Shown here in pieces: positions 7,534 through 15,912 of a stretch of 23,307 nucleotides of DNA (position 1 is the first letter of the stretch; each line of letters begins with the position of its first letter). The notes under the pieces were generated by a model. It saw only the letters and a list, made by a program, of their open reading frames with translations, ran no database searches and was not told where the DNA came from. The translations under genes were made by a program, and so were the position numbers. Origin of the DNA: MWCR01 sp041665165 (GTDB taxonomy: Bacteria; Patescibacteriota; Patescibacteriia; 2-12-FULL-60-25); the NCBI GenBank assembly GCA_041665165.1, contig JBAYJJ010000021.1, positions 1 through 23,307 of the forward strand, written 5' to 3'.

Positions 7534-8688
7534 ATGCATAAAAGAGCGATAGCTCTTGGAGTCGCGTTCCTGGCATTGGCCATGTGGGCCAAGCCGACCA
7601 GCGCGGCGATCTTCAAGGCAGGGGATTCAATCTTGACCCCCAAGGATTTTGTAGCTGCGCAGGATGTGTATGCCGCGTCACAGGATTTGACTGCGCAAGG
7701 CACATTCAACGGAGACTTGATCTCCGCTGGCATGAACGAGCGCATCACGGGCAATGTCAAAGGCAGTGTGATGGTCGGCGGATTGTACGTGGATATTTTA
7801 GGCAATGTCGGGCGCAGCATACGCGCAGCCGGCAACAAGGTAACCATCGGCGGCACAGTTGAGGGCGACGTAATCGCGGCCGGTTCTTTTGTCCAAATTT
7901 TGCCTGATGCAGTCATCAAAGGCGATTTGATTGTTGGCGCGGCCATGGTGACCATTGATGGCAAGGTCATGGGCAATGTCAAAGCTTCTGGCGGCAGCAT
8001 AATCGTGAACGGTACGATCAACGGCGAAACTAAATTTAATGTCCAAGAAAAACTGACGATCGGTGAAACCGCGCACTTTGCAAAAAAGCTGAACTACAAT
8101 TCAACTAAAGAAGCGGCGATTGACCCTAAGGCTGTTTTAACCGATGGCTCGCAATTCGTTAAGCTAGAAATGCCGTCAGTTGATCGCGAAGAATATAAAC
8201 CAGAGCGCGGCATATCCTTCGGCATATTTTTCCTGGCTTTCTTGATCAAGCTCTTAGTGATGCTGGTCACGGCCTTGGTTGCATTCCATTTTTTCCGCAA
8301 ACAAATCACTGCCATCAGCAAAGATGTGTTGGACAAATTCGCAGCCAACTTAGGCTGGGGCTTGGTCTGGGCAATTGTCGTCCCGATCGCTTGCGTCATC
8401 CTATTGGTTACGATCCTTGGATCCATCTTCGGAATCGCCGGCTTCATACTCTATGCTTTGACCTGGCTCATAGCTTGCGTCTTGGCTGAAATAATCCTGG
8501 GCATGTGGTTGCGCAAACTCTTGATGAAATCCCGCGATTGGGAAGTGGATTGGAAAACAGTGCTCGTCGGCGTTATCGTTTTCCAAATCGTCGCTGCTAT
8601 CCCGGTCTTAGGCTGGATCGCAGTCTGGATCTTTGTGCTTGCGGCTTTAGGCGGTTTGATTGGCGCATTGAAGTCAGTGGCAAAATAG
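7534..8688 (+). CDS. Exported bactofilin-like beta-helix with C-terminal membrane domain
   Basis: This 384-residue protein has a signal peptide (to about A24, cut near PTSA-AIF). Residues about 25-205 are short repeating Gly-rich turns (for example GTFNGDLISAG, GNVKGSVMVGG, GTVEGDVIAAG, VMGNVKASGG), the pattern of a right-handed beta-helix as in bactofilins and polymer-forming proteins. Residues about 230-384 are three to four membrane helices. Bactofilins usually polymerise in the cytoplasm; here the signal peptide puts the beta-helix outside, held by the membrane part. The likely role is a surface scaffold or envelope-organising protein, which is inference. The TAG stop overlaps the start of a family C repeat. 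Confidence 0.8.
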   Translation: MHKRAIALGVAFLALAMWAKPTSAAIFKAGDSILTPKDFVAAQDVYAASQDLTAQGTFNGDLISAGMNERITGNVKGSVMVGGLYVDILGNVGRSIRAAGNKVTIGGTVEGDVIAAGSFVQILPDAVIKGDLIVGAAMVTIDGKVMGNVKASGGSIIVNGTINGETKFNVQEKLTIGETAHFAKKLNYNSTKEAAIDPKAVLTDGSQFVKLEMPSVDREEYKPERGISFGIFFLAFLIKLLVMLVTALVAFHFFRKQITAISKDVLDKFAANLGWGLVWAIVVPIACVILLVTILGSIFGIAGFILYALTWLIACVLAEIILGMWLRKLLMKSRDWEVDWKTVLVGVIVFQIVAAIPVLGWIAVWIFVLAALGGLIGALKSVAK

Positions 8689-8807
8689 GCCTAACTCACC
8701 CTGGGGATTACTAATATTTTCTGTCCTTCCCTTGTCGTAAGGGAAGGACAGATTTGTCGTCCTCGGTTAAAGGCAGCCAGCTGGGACGACAAATCAGGAT
8801 GAGTTAG
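8688..8807 (+). repeat. Multi-hairpin repeat family C, copy 1
   Basis: Outer arms CTAACTCACCCTG (8691-8703) and CAGGATGAGTTAG (8795-8807) match at 12 of 13 pairs. Inside are two hairpins: CTGTCCTTCCCTT/AAGGGAAGGACAG (8721-8733 with 8739-8751, perfect) and ATTTGTCGTCC/GGACGACAAAT (8752-8762 with 8784-8794, perfect). It begins at the stop codon of the bactofilin-like gene. Other copies lie at 16939-17141 and 18056-18202, same orientation. Confidence 0.85.
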
Positions 8808-8813
8808 CGCTAA

Positions 8814-8843
8814 TAGACAAAATTCGCCCAATAGACGTAAAAT
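8814..8843 (+). promoter_or_regulatory. Promoter of the SDR gene with overlapping inverted repeat
   Basis: TAGACA (8814-8819), 18-base spacer, TAAAAT (8838-8843), each one mismatch from consensus. An inverted repeat CGCCCA (8825-8830) / TGGGCG (8843-8848) brackets the -10 and could be an operator. AAAGGAAA before ATG 8873 is a weak ribosome binding site. Confidence 0.5.
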
Positions 8844-8872
8844 GGGCGCAGTTTAATTACTAAAGGAAATAT

Positions 8873-9745
8873 ATGATTGACGCCACATCTCCCTTAGTCC
8901 AGCCCACCACAGACCATGCTCTGGAGCCTGCTCAACCCAGGGCTGAAATAGCCCCCAGTCCCGCCACGCAGGACGCCAAGGACGCCAGAAAAGGCTATGC
9001 ATTAATCACTGGTGCCTCGTCTGGCATCGGCAAAGCCTTTGCCCAGGTTTTAGCCACCAAGAAAAAGCCTTTGCTCTTGATAGGCAAGGACGAACAAAAA
9101 CTCAAGACCTTGTCCGAGGAACTGCGCTCCAGGGAGGGGATAGACGTGCGTTTTCTGGCCATTGATTTGGCGCGCTCCAAAGAGCTGCCGCTTTTACCTG
9201 ACAAGCTGCGCAGGATGGGGATCGTGGTTGACGTGCTCATCAACAATGCGGGCTTCGGCAAGTACGGCAATGAGGAAGATATACGCTATGAGGATGCGCT
9301 GAACATGATCAACTTGAATTGCCGCGCTGTCTTGGCTTTGACCAAACTATTTTTGCCGGAAATGCTTAAGCGAGGCAAAGGCGCAATCATAAACATTGCC
9401 TCAACAGCCGGGCTCGCGCCTTGGCCCAAGATGTCTACTTATGCGGCGACCAAGGCTTTTGTGATCAACTACTCACAATCATTGTCCCAAGAACTCAAAG
9501 GCAAAGGCATAAAAGTCTTGTGCGCCTGCCCAGGCCCGGTCGCCACATCTTTCCAGGTACGCGCCGGTATGAAAGTTGACCTCAAAGATTACGAGTCCTA
9601 TTCTGATCCGCAAACAGTCGTGGAACAGACCTTGGCTGCCCTCAAATCCAACAAAGACTTGGTGATAGTCGGACGCTCAACCAGCAAGACGAAACTTTTG
9701 CTCAAATTCCTGCCGCGAGCTCTGTTCAATAAATGGACAGACTGA
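8873..9745 (+). CDS. Short-chain dehydrogenase/reductase (SDR)
   Basis: This 290-residue protein carries the classical SDR motifs in order: TGASSGIG (46-53) for NAD(P) binding, NNAG (124-127), catalytic S177, Y190xxxK194 (YAATK), and PGPVATSF after it. It resembles the DltE-like group of SDRs by the downstream sequence. The substrate is unknown. An unusual feature is an extra N-terminal segment of about 40 residues rich in Pro, Ala and acidic residues ahead of the Rossmann fold. No other ATG lies close to the fold, and the ribosome binding site supports the long form. Confidence 0.88.
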   Translation: MIDATSPLVQPTTDHALEPAQPRAEIAPSPATQDAKDARKGYALITGASSGIGKAFAQVLATKKKPLLLIGKDEQKLKTLSEELRSREGIDVRFLAIDLARSKELPLLPDKLRRMGIVVDVLINNAGFGKYGNEEDIRYEDALNMINLNCRAVLALTKLFLPEMLKRGKGAIINIASTAGLAPWPKMSTYAATKAFVINYSQSLSQELKGKGIKVLCACPGPVATSFQVRAGMKVDLKDYESYSDPQTVVEQTLAALKSNKDLVIVGRSTSKTKLLLKFLPRALFNKWTD

Positions 9746-9757
9746 CAAGTCCAGCCC

Positions 9758-9876
9758 TGTCATTGCGACCCCTCCGTTTGTCATTGCGAGCGAGCAGTGA
9801 AGCAATCTCACACCGAAACACTGAAGTACTTCGGTTGATTAGTAAGAGATTGCCACGCTATCGCTCGCAATGACAA
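9758..9876. repeat. Palindromic repeat family B
   Basis: TTGTCATTGCGAGCGA (9779-9794) and TCGCTCGCAATGACAA (9861-9876) are perfect 16-base inverted arms. Inner arms GCAATCTC/GAGATTGC and ACCGAA/TTCGGT continue the hairpin. An extra half-arm TGTCATTGCGA (9758-9768) precedes it. Repeats with this TGTCATTGCGAGCGA arm are widespread in bacterial genomes. It sits between the SDR stop and the promoter of the next gene. Confidence 0.8.
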
Positions 9877-9885
9877 TACTAGATG

Positions 9886-9894
9886 TGCTATAAT
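9886..9894 (+). promoter_or_regulatory. Extended -10 promoter of the 9909 gene
   Basis: TGC plus consensus TATAAT (9889-9894). The expected transcript start is near 9901, only about 8 bases before ATG 9909, and GGAGG (9902-9906) is too close to act as a normal ribosome binding site for it. Confidence 0.6.
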
Positions 9895-9908
9895 GTTCGT
9901 TGGAGGGT

Positions 9909-10715
9909 ATGCACCGAACTATTCATGCGCACAAACCCGGCGCGCCAGAAGGCTTAAAACACAAAAGCACGGACATGGTCTGGGCAGTTGTTACTATTTT
10001 CAGCTTGCCCATCTTGGCTTTGTCTTTTACTGCTTTAGGCATTGATGCTTTGCTTTCGTTTATCCTGGCTTGCGCCGGAACATTCTTGATTATCGTGCTT
10101 GAGGCTATTGTCCGCGGCCAGGTCTGGTTTTTCAACGACGAGTACCGCCATATTTTTGAACACAAAGACACGGCTTTCCGCATCTTGATCGTAGCCGGCG
10201 GCATTCTCTTGGTCTTACAAACTTTTTTGATTGTTGAGCTGCTGCGCAACCCTGAAATGGACAGGCTGGCTTTACGCATGATTGTCAACAAACAATGCAA
10301 TGACCCGAAGACTCCTGAGTTCAAGGCTATTTGCCCGTTTTTCAAGACTGAAGCCAGCAGCAATTCCGAACAATTCAAATTCATGTATTCCTTGGAGAGC
10401 GCCGCCAAGTCGCACTTGATCCCGACTTCGCCTTATGGCGTGTGCGCGACCCTGCCTATCAACAGCCAGGCCTCGGGGAGTATCTTTGATATCAAATATT
10501 TCGCGCGCTGTACGCCATGGCCAGGGCAGGCAACAACAAACAAGATAATCATCGCGGAGTTCACGAGCAACCAAAATAATTTCTATACGGCAACGACTTG
10601 GCAGGAAGAGGATTCGTCCATGGAGTTCCAGAACATAATGCAGGACACATGGCTCCTAAAAAAGCTGGACGCTGAAATAGCGAACAAGCATCAGATGATG
10701 TTGCGAAACTACTGA
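9909..10715 (+). CDS. Hypothetical membrane protein with C-terminal outer domain
   Basis: This 268-residue protein has three membrane helices (about 24-44, 46-68, 90-112), the last probably leaving the C-terminal 150 residues outside the cell. That domain has four cysteines (C130, C142, C179, C201) that could form two disulfides, and is otherwise polar. The family is not recognised. A TTG at 9900 in frame would add three residues, but ATG at 9909 fits the promoter better. Confidence 0.7.
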   Translation: MHRTIHAHKPGAPEGLKHKSTDMVWAVVTIFSLPILALSFTALGIDALLSFILACAGTFLIIVLEAIVRGQVWFFNDEYRHIFEHKDTAFRILIVAGGILLVLQTFLIVELLRNPEMDRLALRMIVNKQCNDPKTPEFKAICPFFKTEASSNSEQFKFMYSLESAAKSHLIPTSPYGVCATLPINSQASGSIFDIKYFARCTPWPGQATTNKIIIAEFTSNQNNFYTATTWQEEDSSMEFQNIMQDTWLLKKLDAEIANKHQMMLRNY

Positions 10716-10840
10716 AAACTATAAACTTACAACTTATCACCGCCTCGAAACGGGATCCCGCCATTATTTATTTTAATTGAGGCGGGACAAGAGTTACCAG
10801 GTCACTCTTGTAAGTTTTTAGTTGTCAGTTGTTGGTTATA
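10713..10840. repeat. Palindromic repeat family D, copy 2, with nested insertion
   Basis: The flanks match copy 1 (4723-4786): AACTTACAACTTA (10724-10736), then CAAGAGTTACC (10788-10798) and ACTCTTGTAAGTT (10804-10816). Between them 10737-10787 is a 51-base insertion absent from copy 1. Its ends CCGCCTC and GAGGCGG are inverted repeats, and it contains the palindrome CGGGATCCCG. It follows the stop of the 9909 gene and runs to the stop of the lipoprotein gene. Confidence 0.75.
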
Positions 10841-11015
10841 GTGGTCTCGGTATTTTGCTGGCCTCTGTTGGAATGACAGGGGCTTTTTGCGGTGCTGGTG
10901 CAGGAGCAAGCTTCTGATAGTTTTGTTTGGATAAAGACGCGCCAGAACAACCAGCGCCAAGAGCGACCAGGCCAAGCAGACAGACGACGCTCAAGATCTT
11001 GCTTTTGAATTTCAT
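10836..11015 (-). CDS. Small lipoprotein, 59 residues
   Basis: The frame reads MKFKSKILSVVCLLGLVALG then AGCSGASLSKQNYQKLAPAP and ends KIPRPL. It has a basic start, a hydrophobic core and a lipobox-like LGAGC with C23, followed by a short Pro/Ala-rich tail. This is a lipoprotein signal of the type cleaved by Lsp. The -3 position is Gly, which is permitted but less usual than Leu. A TGCTAAAAT extended -10 (11030-11022) puts the transcript start at the ATG. It is divergent from the giant gene at 11073. Function unknown. Confidence 0.72.
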   Translation of the reverse strand: MKFKSKILSVVCLLGLVALGAGCSGASLSKQNYQKLAPAPAPQKAPVIPTEASKIPRPL

Positions 11016-11021
11016 TGACAG

Positions 11022-11030
11022 ATTTTAGCA
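11022..11030 (-). promoter_or_regulatory. Extended -10 promoter of the lipoprotein gene
   Basis: TGC plus TAAAAT on the minus strand, six bases before ATG 11015, predicting a leaderless transcript. Confidence 0.55.
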
Positions 11031-11052
11031 TTTTATATGCAAGTTGAAAATA

Positions 11053-11061
11053 TGCTAGAAT
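11053..11061 (+). promoter_or_regulatory. Extended -10 promoter of the giant gene
   Basis: TGC plus TAGAAT (11056-11061), eleven bases before ATG 11073. It lies inside the upstream ATG 11037 reading frame, so that earlier ATG is unlikely to be the start. Confidence 0.55.
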
Positions 11062-11072
11062 ACTACCAGATT

Positions 11073-14000
11073 ATGCCTGTGAATCCTTTTGAATTAATAC
11101 CGCCCTTAGCGGAAAATCAGGCTGAGACTCCAGCAGAGGAACAAACCGAAAAAGCCGGAGAGCTCATTGACTTAGAAAATGTGACTGGGGGTTTTGAAGA
11201 CTTCCTGAGCGCGTTGAAAATCGGGCTAGCAGAAAATAGAGTAGACATGGATCAAGCCGCAGAATTAGCTGCACACTGGCTCAAAATAATATGGGAAGAT
11301 GAAGATCAGACGGATTATTATGACGATGAGACGAACAGCCAAGTTTATCCTGAATATTATTACAAAGGGGACGAAAAACAGCGACTTCTTGAAGCTACGG
11401 AAAGCTTTCAACCGGCCATAGTCGAATCTGTTGTCAAAAATTTGTCTAGAGATAGCACACGGGATTACACAGATATAGAAAGTGATGTGCCCCTTTTTTT
11501 ACGGCATGTTGACGAGCTTGTGAATTTCGATCACTCTAAACTTGCTTATGGATTAATTGAAGCAGGGTTTGGCAAACAAGTCATAGGTTTGGATATTTTT
11601 GATGGATTAGATAGAAATGAACTAGCAAAACATCTCCTTGAAAAAGGGCAAGGCGTCTTAATACTTAAAAATGCAGAAGAATTCCCAAACATACCCAAGC
11701 GTCAAATCGTTCTGGATTTAATCGAAAAAGGCGAAGTTGATGGCTTGGCAGTGACAATCCCCAAACTAAACGACATCCCTAAAGAGGAGCATGAAAAATT
11801 TGCGCTGGCAATAATTGAGAAAAAAGGGTCAAATGAAGTCTTAAGAGCCATGCGGGCGCTCAATTTGCCTGATAAAAATAAGATCGCAGAGGCTATTCTC
11901 AGTGCGGGCCGTGTAGCCGACATCTTGAATAACTTAGGCTCTTTCCCCGATCTAGCCGCAGACAAAGTGGTTGATGCGGTTTTAAACGATTCTGACGATT
12001 TTTCGTTGCAACAAGTTTTATCTGACGATTCACCTTATGCGCAGTTATTTAAACGTCGCTTAAATATTGTTAAAGACAATGCTTTTGCAAAAAGAATCAT
12101 TAGGGCAGGAAAAATAAAAGCCCTTAAATCAAGTATTAAAGTGTTCACTGATTTGGAAGAAGATACGGCCCTAGAACTCTTGGCTAATGGCTACGGCGCA
12201 GTTAGGCTGGTAGCAGACAGAGGGCACTTTCACAATCTGACGCACCGCCTCGGCCTAGTGCTCATCTATCAAAAAAATAATGAGCGAATTTTGAAGGGCG
12301 TTGCTCCTGAACTTGTTCCAGACGAAAATACAGCTCCATGGATCAAACGCTGTTTTGAAATACGCGACGATAAAAAAATTCCGCAAAAAATAAGGCTAAG
12401 CGAAGAAAATGCGACTGCCGTTTTGGTCGGTGCCATGGAGTCCCAAGAAGCCTTGCCAGCTGCATTGCTCGCCAGAATGACGCATCGCCTTTCACCGCTG
12501 GAATATTTGGCCTTAAAAAAATCCGCGGCGCACGTTTTGGACAAGCCAAAAGAAAATGCCTCTGTCCTTTGCCGCGAGTTAGCAACAAATCCGGGCTTGA
12601 TCAAAAATGATAACTTGCGCCGTGCGCTCGCTTTGGGTAGTGAGACTTTTGGTGAACGCACCATGCTCGAGTACATGAACCGCGCGGACATGGCGCGCCA
12701 TGACGCATTGTATTTCATGACCAGCCTTGTTGCCTTATATAAAAAAAGCGGGCTTGGTCCTGAAGCGTTCAGCGTCAATGTTCTGATGCAAATCGCAAAA
12801 GATCAGGCGGTTTATGACACGGGAACTGCTCACCATGAATTCGCTTCCGTTTGCCAGGCTTTAGAAAAAACAGACCAAGATGATATCAAAGCTAAAATTG
12901 AACGTTACGCCAATGTTCAAGGCTTGCAAGGGTTGGCTCAAGAACTCGATAAAGGTGGGCCTTTTGCATCTTGGAAAGCCTTGAAAAAATACCGGGATGT
13001 CGTGCAGTTATTGCGAAAAACGAAAGTCCTTGAGCAGCTCAATAGTCCAAACATGCCGCCGCGCATGCGAGCTTTTTTGGAAAAATTAGCTTTCCACCCC
13101 AATATCGCGATGGACAAAGTCATGCAGTTCTGGCAAGACCCAGCGCATTTCTTGGCCATTGACGACCATCATACCAATGCCGCGATTAATGGCGTTAAAA
13201 AGCCGTCCAACTATATTTCTTTGCCGCATTTGGGACTCACGGCCGAGAATCTGCGGGATGCTTATGTCGAAGGAGATATTGATGAAATACAGACCTTGCC
13301 TACCATGGAAAGAATATTTGAAAACGTGGTCAATGACGAAGCGACCGATCCAGCTACCCCGCTAGGCCTGCATGCGGCTTTGACGAACGCATTGGGCCAG
13401 GAAAGAAAAGGCGTCAAGGGCCAGGCCGCCAGACCTAAAAAAGTTTTCGATAATGTTAAAAAACTCTGCATGGAGCAGGGAATCGTTTTTCAGGATTTAA
13501 TCAGAGATCCTGAAGTGATCAAAGCTCTCAAATCTGAGACTCGAGCTGAACTGGAAGGTATTATTTTTGAATCTGGGATAGGCATCAAAAAACTTAAGGG
13601 CGACACGTACCGTATCCGGATTGGGAGAAAAGGGGACCCTGATATGACTGTTGCCGGCAATGACACAGCCAGTTGCATGCCGTTCGGTTCAGGCAAAAAT
13701 AATGTTTACATGTTTAATCCAAACTGCGTTCAGCTTGTAGTCGAAAGGCAGACAGCTGACGGGACTTGGCGTACTGCGGCCCAGTCTGTGGTCACGATTG
13801 ACCATAAAGCGACCAAAACAACGCCTGAGCTCATAGAGGGGTACATGCGACAACATCAGGCCCTTAAGGATCTGTTCAACCCCGATGATTTTGCGACTTT
13901 GCCGGTCGTGACATGCGACAACATAGAAATCGCTAAAAACGAGGAGGGCGCGCGATATCGCAATATTAAGACTGTGTACGAGAAATTCTTCCGCGATTAT

Positions 14001-14846
14001 CTGGAAGAAAATGCCGAAAAACTCAGAGTTGATAAGACGAAGGTCGCCATCGGGCAAGGTTATACGCCTAATGAGCTAGGTTTTAGGTCAGAAACAAATC
14101 ATTTTGTGCCCCAGGCTCCCATGGGCTATTCGGATAATGTGCACGCAAATTGTTTTGTCTTGGATACAGGACTCGAAGCGTACGAACCAGAGAAAAAAGC
14201 CGAAATCAGGCCTTTGGACGTTCGAGATGCTATTGCGGCCGCCTATATTGAGGGCAAGGCCTATGCTGACAATGAAAGCCTCATGGAGTATCTCCACAAA
14301 GTCCAAAACAACATCATTGGTTCACAGATCGCCAATGAATTCTTTGACCGGCCCAACCTCTCATTTATCGTCAAAGACGAAAACAACGTGCCTCTAGGCT
14401 ACATGATCGCCTATGAAGGCAACGCGAATGATCAGCCCATGGTTTACATTTCTGATCTGGCTGCTGATCCTGAAAATAAAATGGCTGGCCCGGCTTTGGT
14501 CAGGACATTCATCCGTAATTATTTTGGAAATTATGGCACTGAGCAGAAACCTTATATCCCCATCTTCACTAATGCACGCGAAAAAACCTCTTATCAGTGG
14601 ATCTTGAGATTGGCCCAAGCCGAGGCCAAAAAACATAATGTGCTGGTAGAGTTGGTTGAGCTGGGAGTGTATGAACAAGGTAAAGATAATATGCACAATG
14701 TGCTATTATTAATAGCAAAGGACGTGGAGGAACTTAAATCCCTTAAAGAAAAATACAGTCAAGAATCCTTGCATGGCGAGGAGCAAGAAAAATCACCTAG
14801 TATCAGTCCGGAATCAGAGGAAACTGAAGAAAATGCCGAATGGTAG
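11073..14846 (+). CDS. Giant helical-repeat protein with GNAT-like acetyltransferase domains
   Basis: This 1257-residue protein has no signal peptide or membrane helix. After an acidic N-terminus come about five helical repeats of roughly 28 residues (153-305), with the pattern xxLAxxLIEKGxxxxxxxNLxxFxxLP, then a long mostly helical middle. Around 846-952, the blocks GNDTASCMPFGSGKN (C868), a strand with AAQSVVTID, and CDNIEI (948-953) recall a GNAT-like module. At 1095-1215, SFIVKDENNVPLGYMIAYEG followed by VYISDLAADPENKMAGPALV is the beta4-alpha3 region of an N-acetyltransferase, with the acetyl-CoA loop RxxGxG altered to NKMAGPA. An acidic tail ends the protein. It may be a modifier or scaffold; function is inference. 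Confidence 0.78.
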   Translation: MPVNPFELIPPLAENQAETPAEEQTEKAGELIDLENVTGGFEDFLSALKIGLAENRVDMDQAAELAAHWLKIIWEDEDQTDYYDDETNSQVYPEYYYKGDEKQRLLEATESFQPAIVESVVKNLSRDSTRDYTDIESDVPLFLRHVDELVNFDHSKLAYGLIEAGFGKQVIGLDIFDGLDRNELAKHLLEKGQGVLILKNAEEFPNIPKRQIVLDLIEKGEVDGLAVTIPKLNDIPKEEHEKFALAIIEKKGSNEVLRAMRALNLPDKNKIAEAILSAGRVADILNNLGSFPDLAADKVVDAVLNDSDDFSLQQVLSDDSPYAQLFKRRLNIVKDNAFAKRIIRAGKIKALKSSIKVFTDLEEDTALELLANGYGAVRLVADRGHFHNLTHRLGLVLIYQKNNERILKGVAPELVPDENTAPWIKRCFEIRDDKKIPQKIRLSEENATAVLVGAMESQEALPAALLARMTHRLSPLEYLALKKSAAHVLDKPKENASVLCRELATNPGLIKNDNLRRALALGSETFGERTMLEYMNRADMARHDALYFMTSLVALYKKSGLGPEAFSVNVLMQIAKDQAVYDTGTAHHEFASVCQALEKTDQDDIKAKIERYANVQGLQGLAQELDKGGPFASWKALKKYRDVVQLLRKTKVLEQLNSPNMPPRMRAFLEKLAFHPNIAMDKVMQFWQDPAHFLAIDDHHTNAAINGVKKPSNYISLPHLGLTAENLRDAYVEGDIDEIQTLPTMERIFENVVNDEATDPATPLGLHAALTNALGQERKGVKGQAARPKKVFDNVKKLCMEQGIVFQDLIRDPEVIKALKSETRAELEGIIFESGIGIKKLKGDTYRIRIGRKGDPDMTVAGNDTASCMPFGSGKNNVYMFNPNCVQLVVERQTADGTWRTAAQSVVTIDHKATKTTPELIEGYMRQHQALKDLFNPDDFATLPVVTCDNIEIAKNEEGARYRNIKTVYEKFFRDYLEENAEKLRVDKTKVAIGQGYTPNELGFRSETNHFVPQAPMGYSDNVHANCFVLDTGLEAYEPEKKAEIRPLDVRDAIAAAYIEGKAYADNESLMEYLHKVQNNIIGSQIANEFFDRPNLSFIVKDENNVPLGYMIAYEGNANDQPMVYISDLAADPENKMAGPALVRTFIRNYFGNYGTEQKPYIPIFTNAREKTSYQWILRLAQAEAKKHNVLVELVELGVYEQGKDNMHNVLLLIAKDVEELKSLKEKYSQESLHGEEQEKSPSISPESEETEENAEW

Positions 14847-14864
14847 CTTATCATTTAATAAATT

Positions 14865-15797
14865 ATGACCTGGATACTGATCGCACTTTTAGGACACCTC
14901 TCCAATGGGGTTGCCTTCCTCATAGATAAAATCCTGCTCAAGAATGCTTTTAAGCGCAGCGCGACTTATGCCGGACTGGTTGGTTTGTTATCCGGCTTGG
15001 TCATTTTTCTGATTCCGTGGATTACGGTTTGGCCCACGGGCGTAGATTTGCTCTGGGGCATCTTAAGCGGTTTGACTTTTATGGCCGCGCTGTGGGCTTT
15101 TTTTACGGCTTTGTCCGAGGGCGAGGCCACGCGCGTTGTCCCAATCATCAGCGCCTCAATCCCGATCATTACCTTGCTCGGCGCAGCCACCTTGCTGGGC
15201 GAGAGACTGGATATCAATGAGATGATTGGTTTTGGCCTGCTCATCTTGGCCACGATTTTGTTGGCCGGCGGCAAATCCCAAAACAAGCTCACCCGTTCCG
15301 CACTTTTCTTCAGCTTGCTCTCAGCTCTATTATTTGCCATTGCTTCGGTCAGCGGCAAAGCTGTTTATGATGGCTCAAGTTTTTTGGGCGGTTTCGTGAC
15401 GACCAGGATAGCGGCTTTGTTCATGGCCATTATCTTGGCTTGGCTGATTGACCCGTTATCAGGCGAAGAAATCATTTCCATTTTCAAACCAGCGCGCAAC
15501 AAGAAAGCGAAAAAGGGGGAGACGATCACTGTGCGCATGGCTGCCAAGCTTGCCATCTTTGGCCAGATAATGGGCGGCCTGGGCTTTATCGCAGTCCAAT
15601 ATGCCACTTCCTTGGGCAGTGCCTCAATCGTTAACGCGCTCCAAGTCATCCAATTCGCTTTGCTCGTGGTCGCGGCCTTTATCCTGAAATCAAAAGCCCA
15701 GACTCTGCTTGGAGAATCAATCAACAAATCCGTCGTGCTCATCAAAGGCATTGCCTTAGTGATCATGGCTATTGGATTGTATTTAATAGTCCTATGA
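14865..15797 (+). CDS. EamA/DMT family transporter
   Basis: This 310-residue membrane protein has about ten helices in two EamA-type halves. Each half shows a pattern near its end: FFTALSEGEATRVVPIISAS with LLGERL in the first, and YATSLGSASIVNALQVIQF in the second. A basic loop (ARNKKAKKG, about 205-214) separates parts of the second half. DMT transporters move small metabolites such as amino acids or nucleotide-sugars across the inner membrane; the substrate is unknown. It starts 18 bases after the giant gene and may be cotranscribed with it. Confidence 0.85.
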   Translation: MTWILIALLGHLSNGVAFLIDKILLKNAFKRSATYAGLVGLLSGLVIFLIPWITVWPTGVDLLWGILSGLTFMAALWAFFTALSEGEATRVVPIISASIPIITLLGAATLLGERLDINEMIGFGLLILATILLAGGKSQNKLTRSALFFSLLSALLFAIASVSGKAVYDGSSFLGGFVTTRIAALFMAIILAWLIDPLSGEEIISIFKPARNKKAKKGETITVRMAAKLAIFGQIMGGLGFIAVQYATSLGSASIVNALQVIQFALLVVAAFILKSKAQTLLGESINKSVVLIKGIALVIMAIGLYLIVL

Positions 15798-15801
15798 CCC
15801 C

Positions 15802-15907
15802 TGTCATCCTGAGCAAAGTTCGACGGAGTCGAAGGATCTGGACGGTTCTTAAGCACAAGCCAGATCTTTCGACTTCATTCATCGGATTCATTTCGCTCAA
15901 GATGACA
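15802..15907. repeat. Palindromic repeat family A, copy 1
   Basis: Outer arms TGTCATCCTGAGC and GCTCAAGATGACA are inverted with one mismatch. Inner arms GATCTGG and CCAGATC are inverted. Such TGTCATcCTGAGC repeats are known widely in bacteria. It begins 4 bases after the transporter stop and ends 5 bases before the glycosidase ATG. The second copy lies at 22573-22682. Confidence 0.8.
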
Positions 15908-15912
15908 AAAAT

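Noticed and set aside
7524..8021. A 165-residue minus-strand frame opposite the bactofilin-like gene
   Set aside because: It mirrors the repetitive Gly-rich coding strand and has no start signal.
8739..8751. Triplex-forming (H-DNA) sequence in the purine/pyrimidine hairpin arms of family C
   Set aside because: The arms are inverted and not mirror repeats, so a hairpin explains them better.
10825..11031. A 68-residue minus-strand reading frame overlapping the lipoprotein gene
   Set aside because: It is in another frame, lacks a signal or any family pattern, and the lipoprotein frame has a lipobox and promoter.
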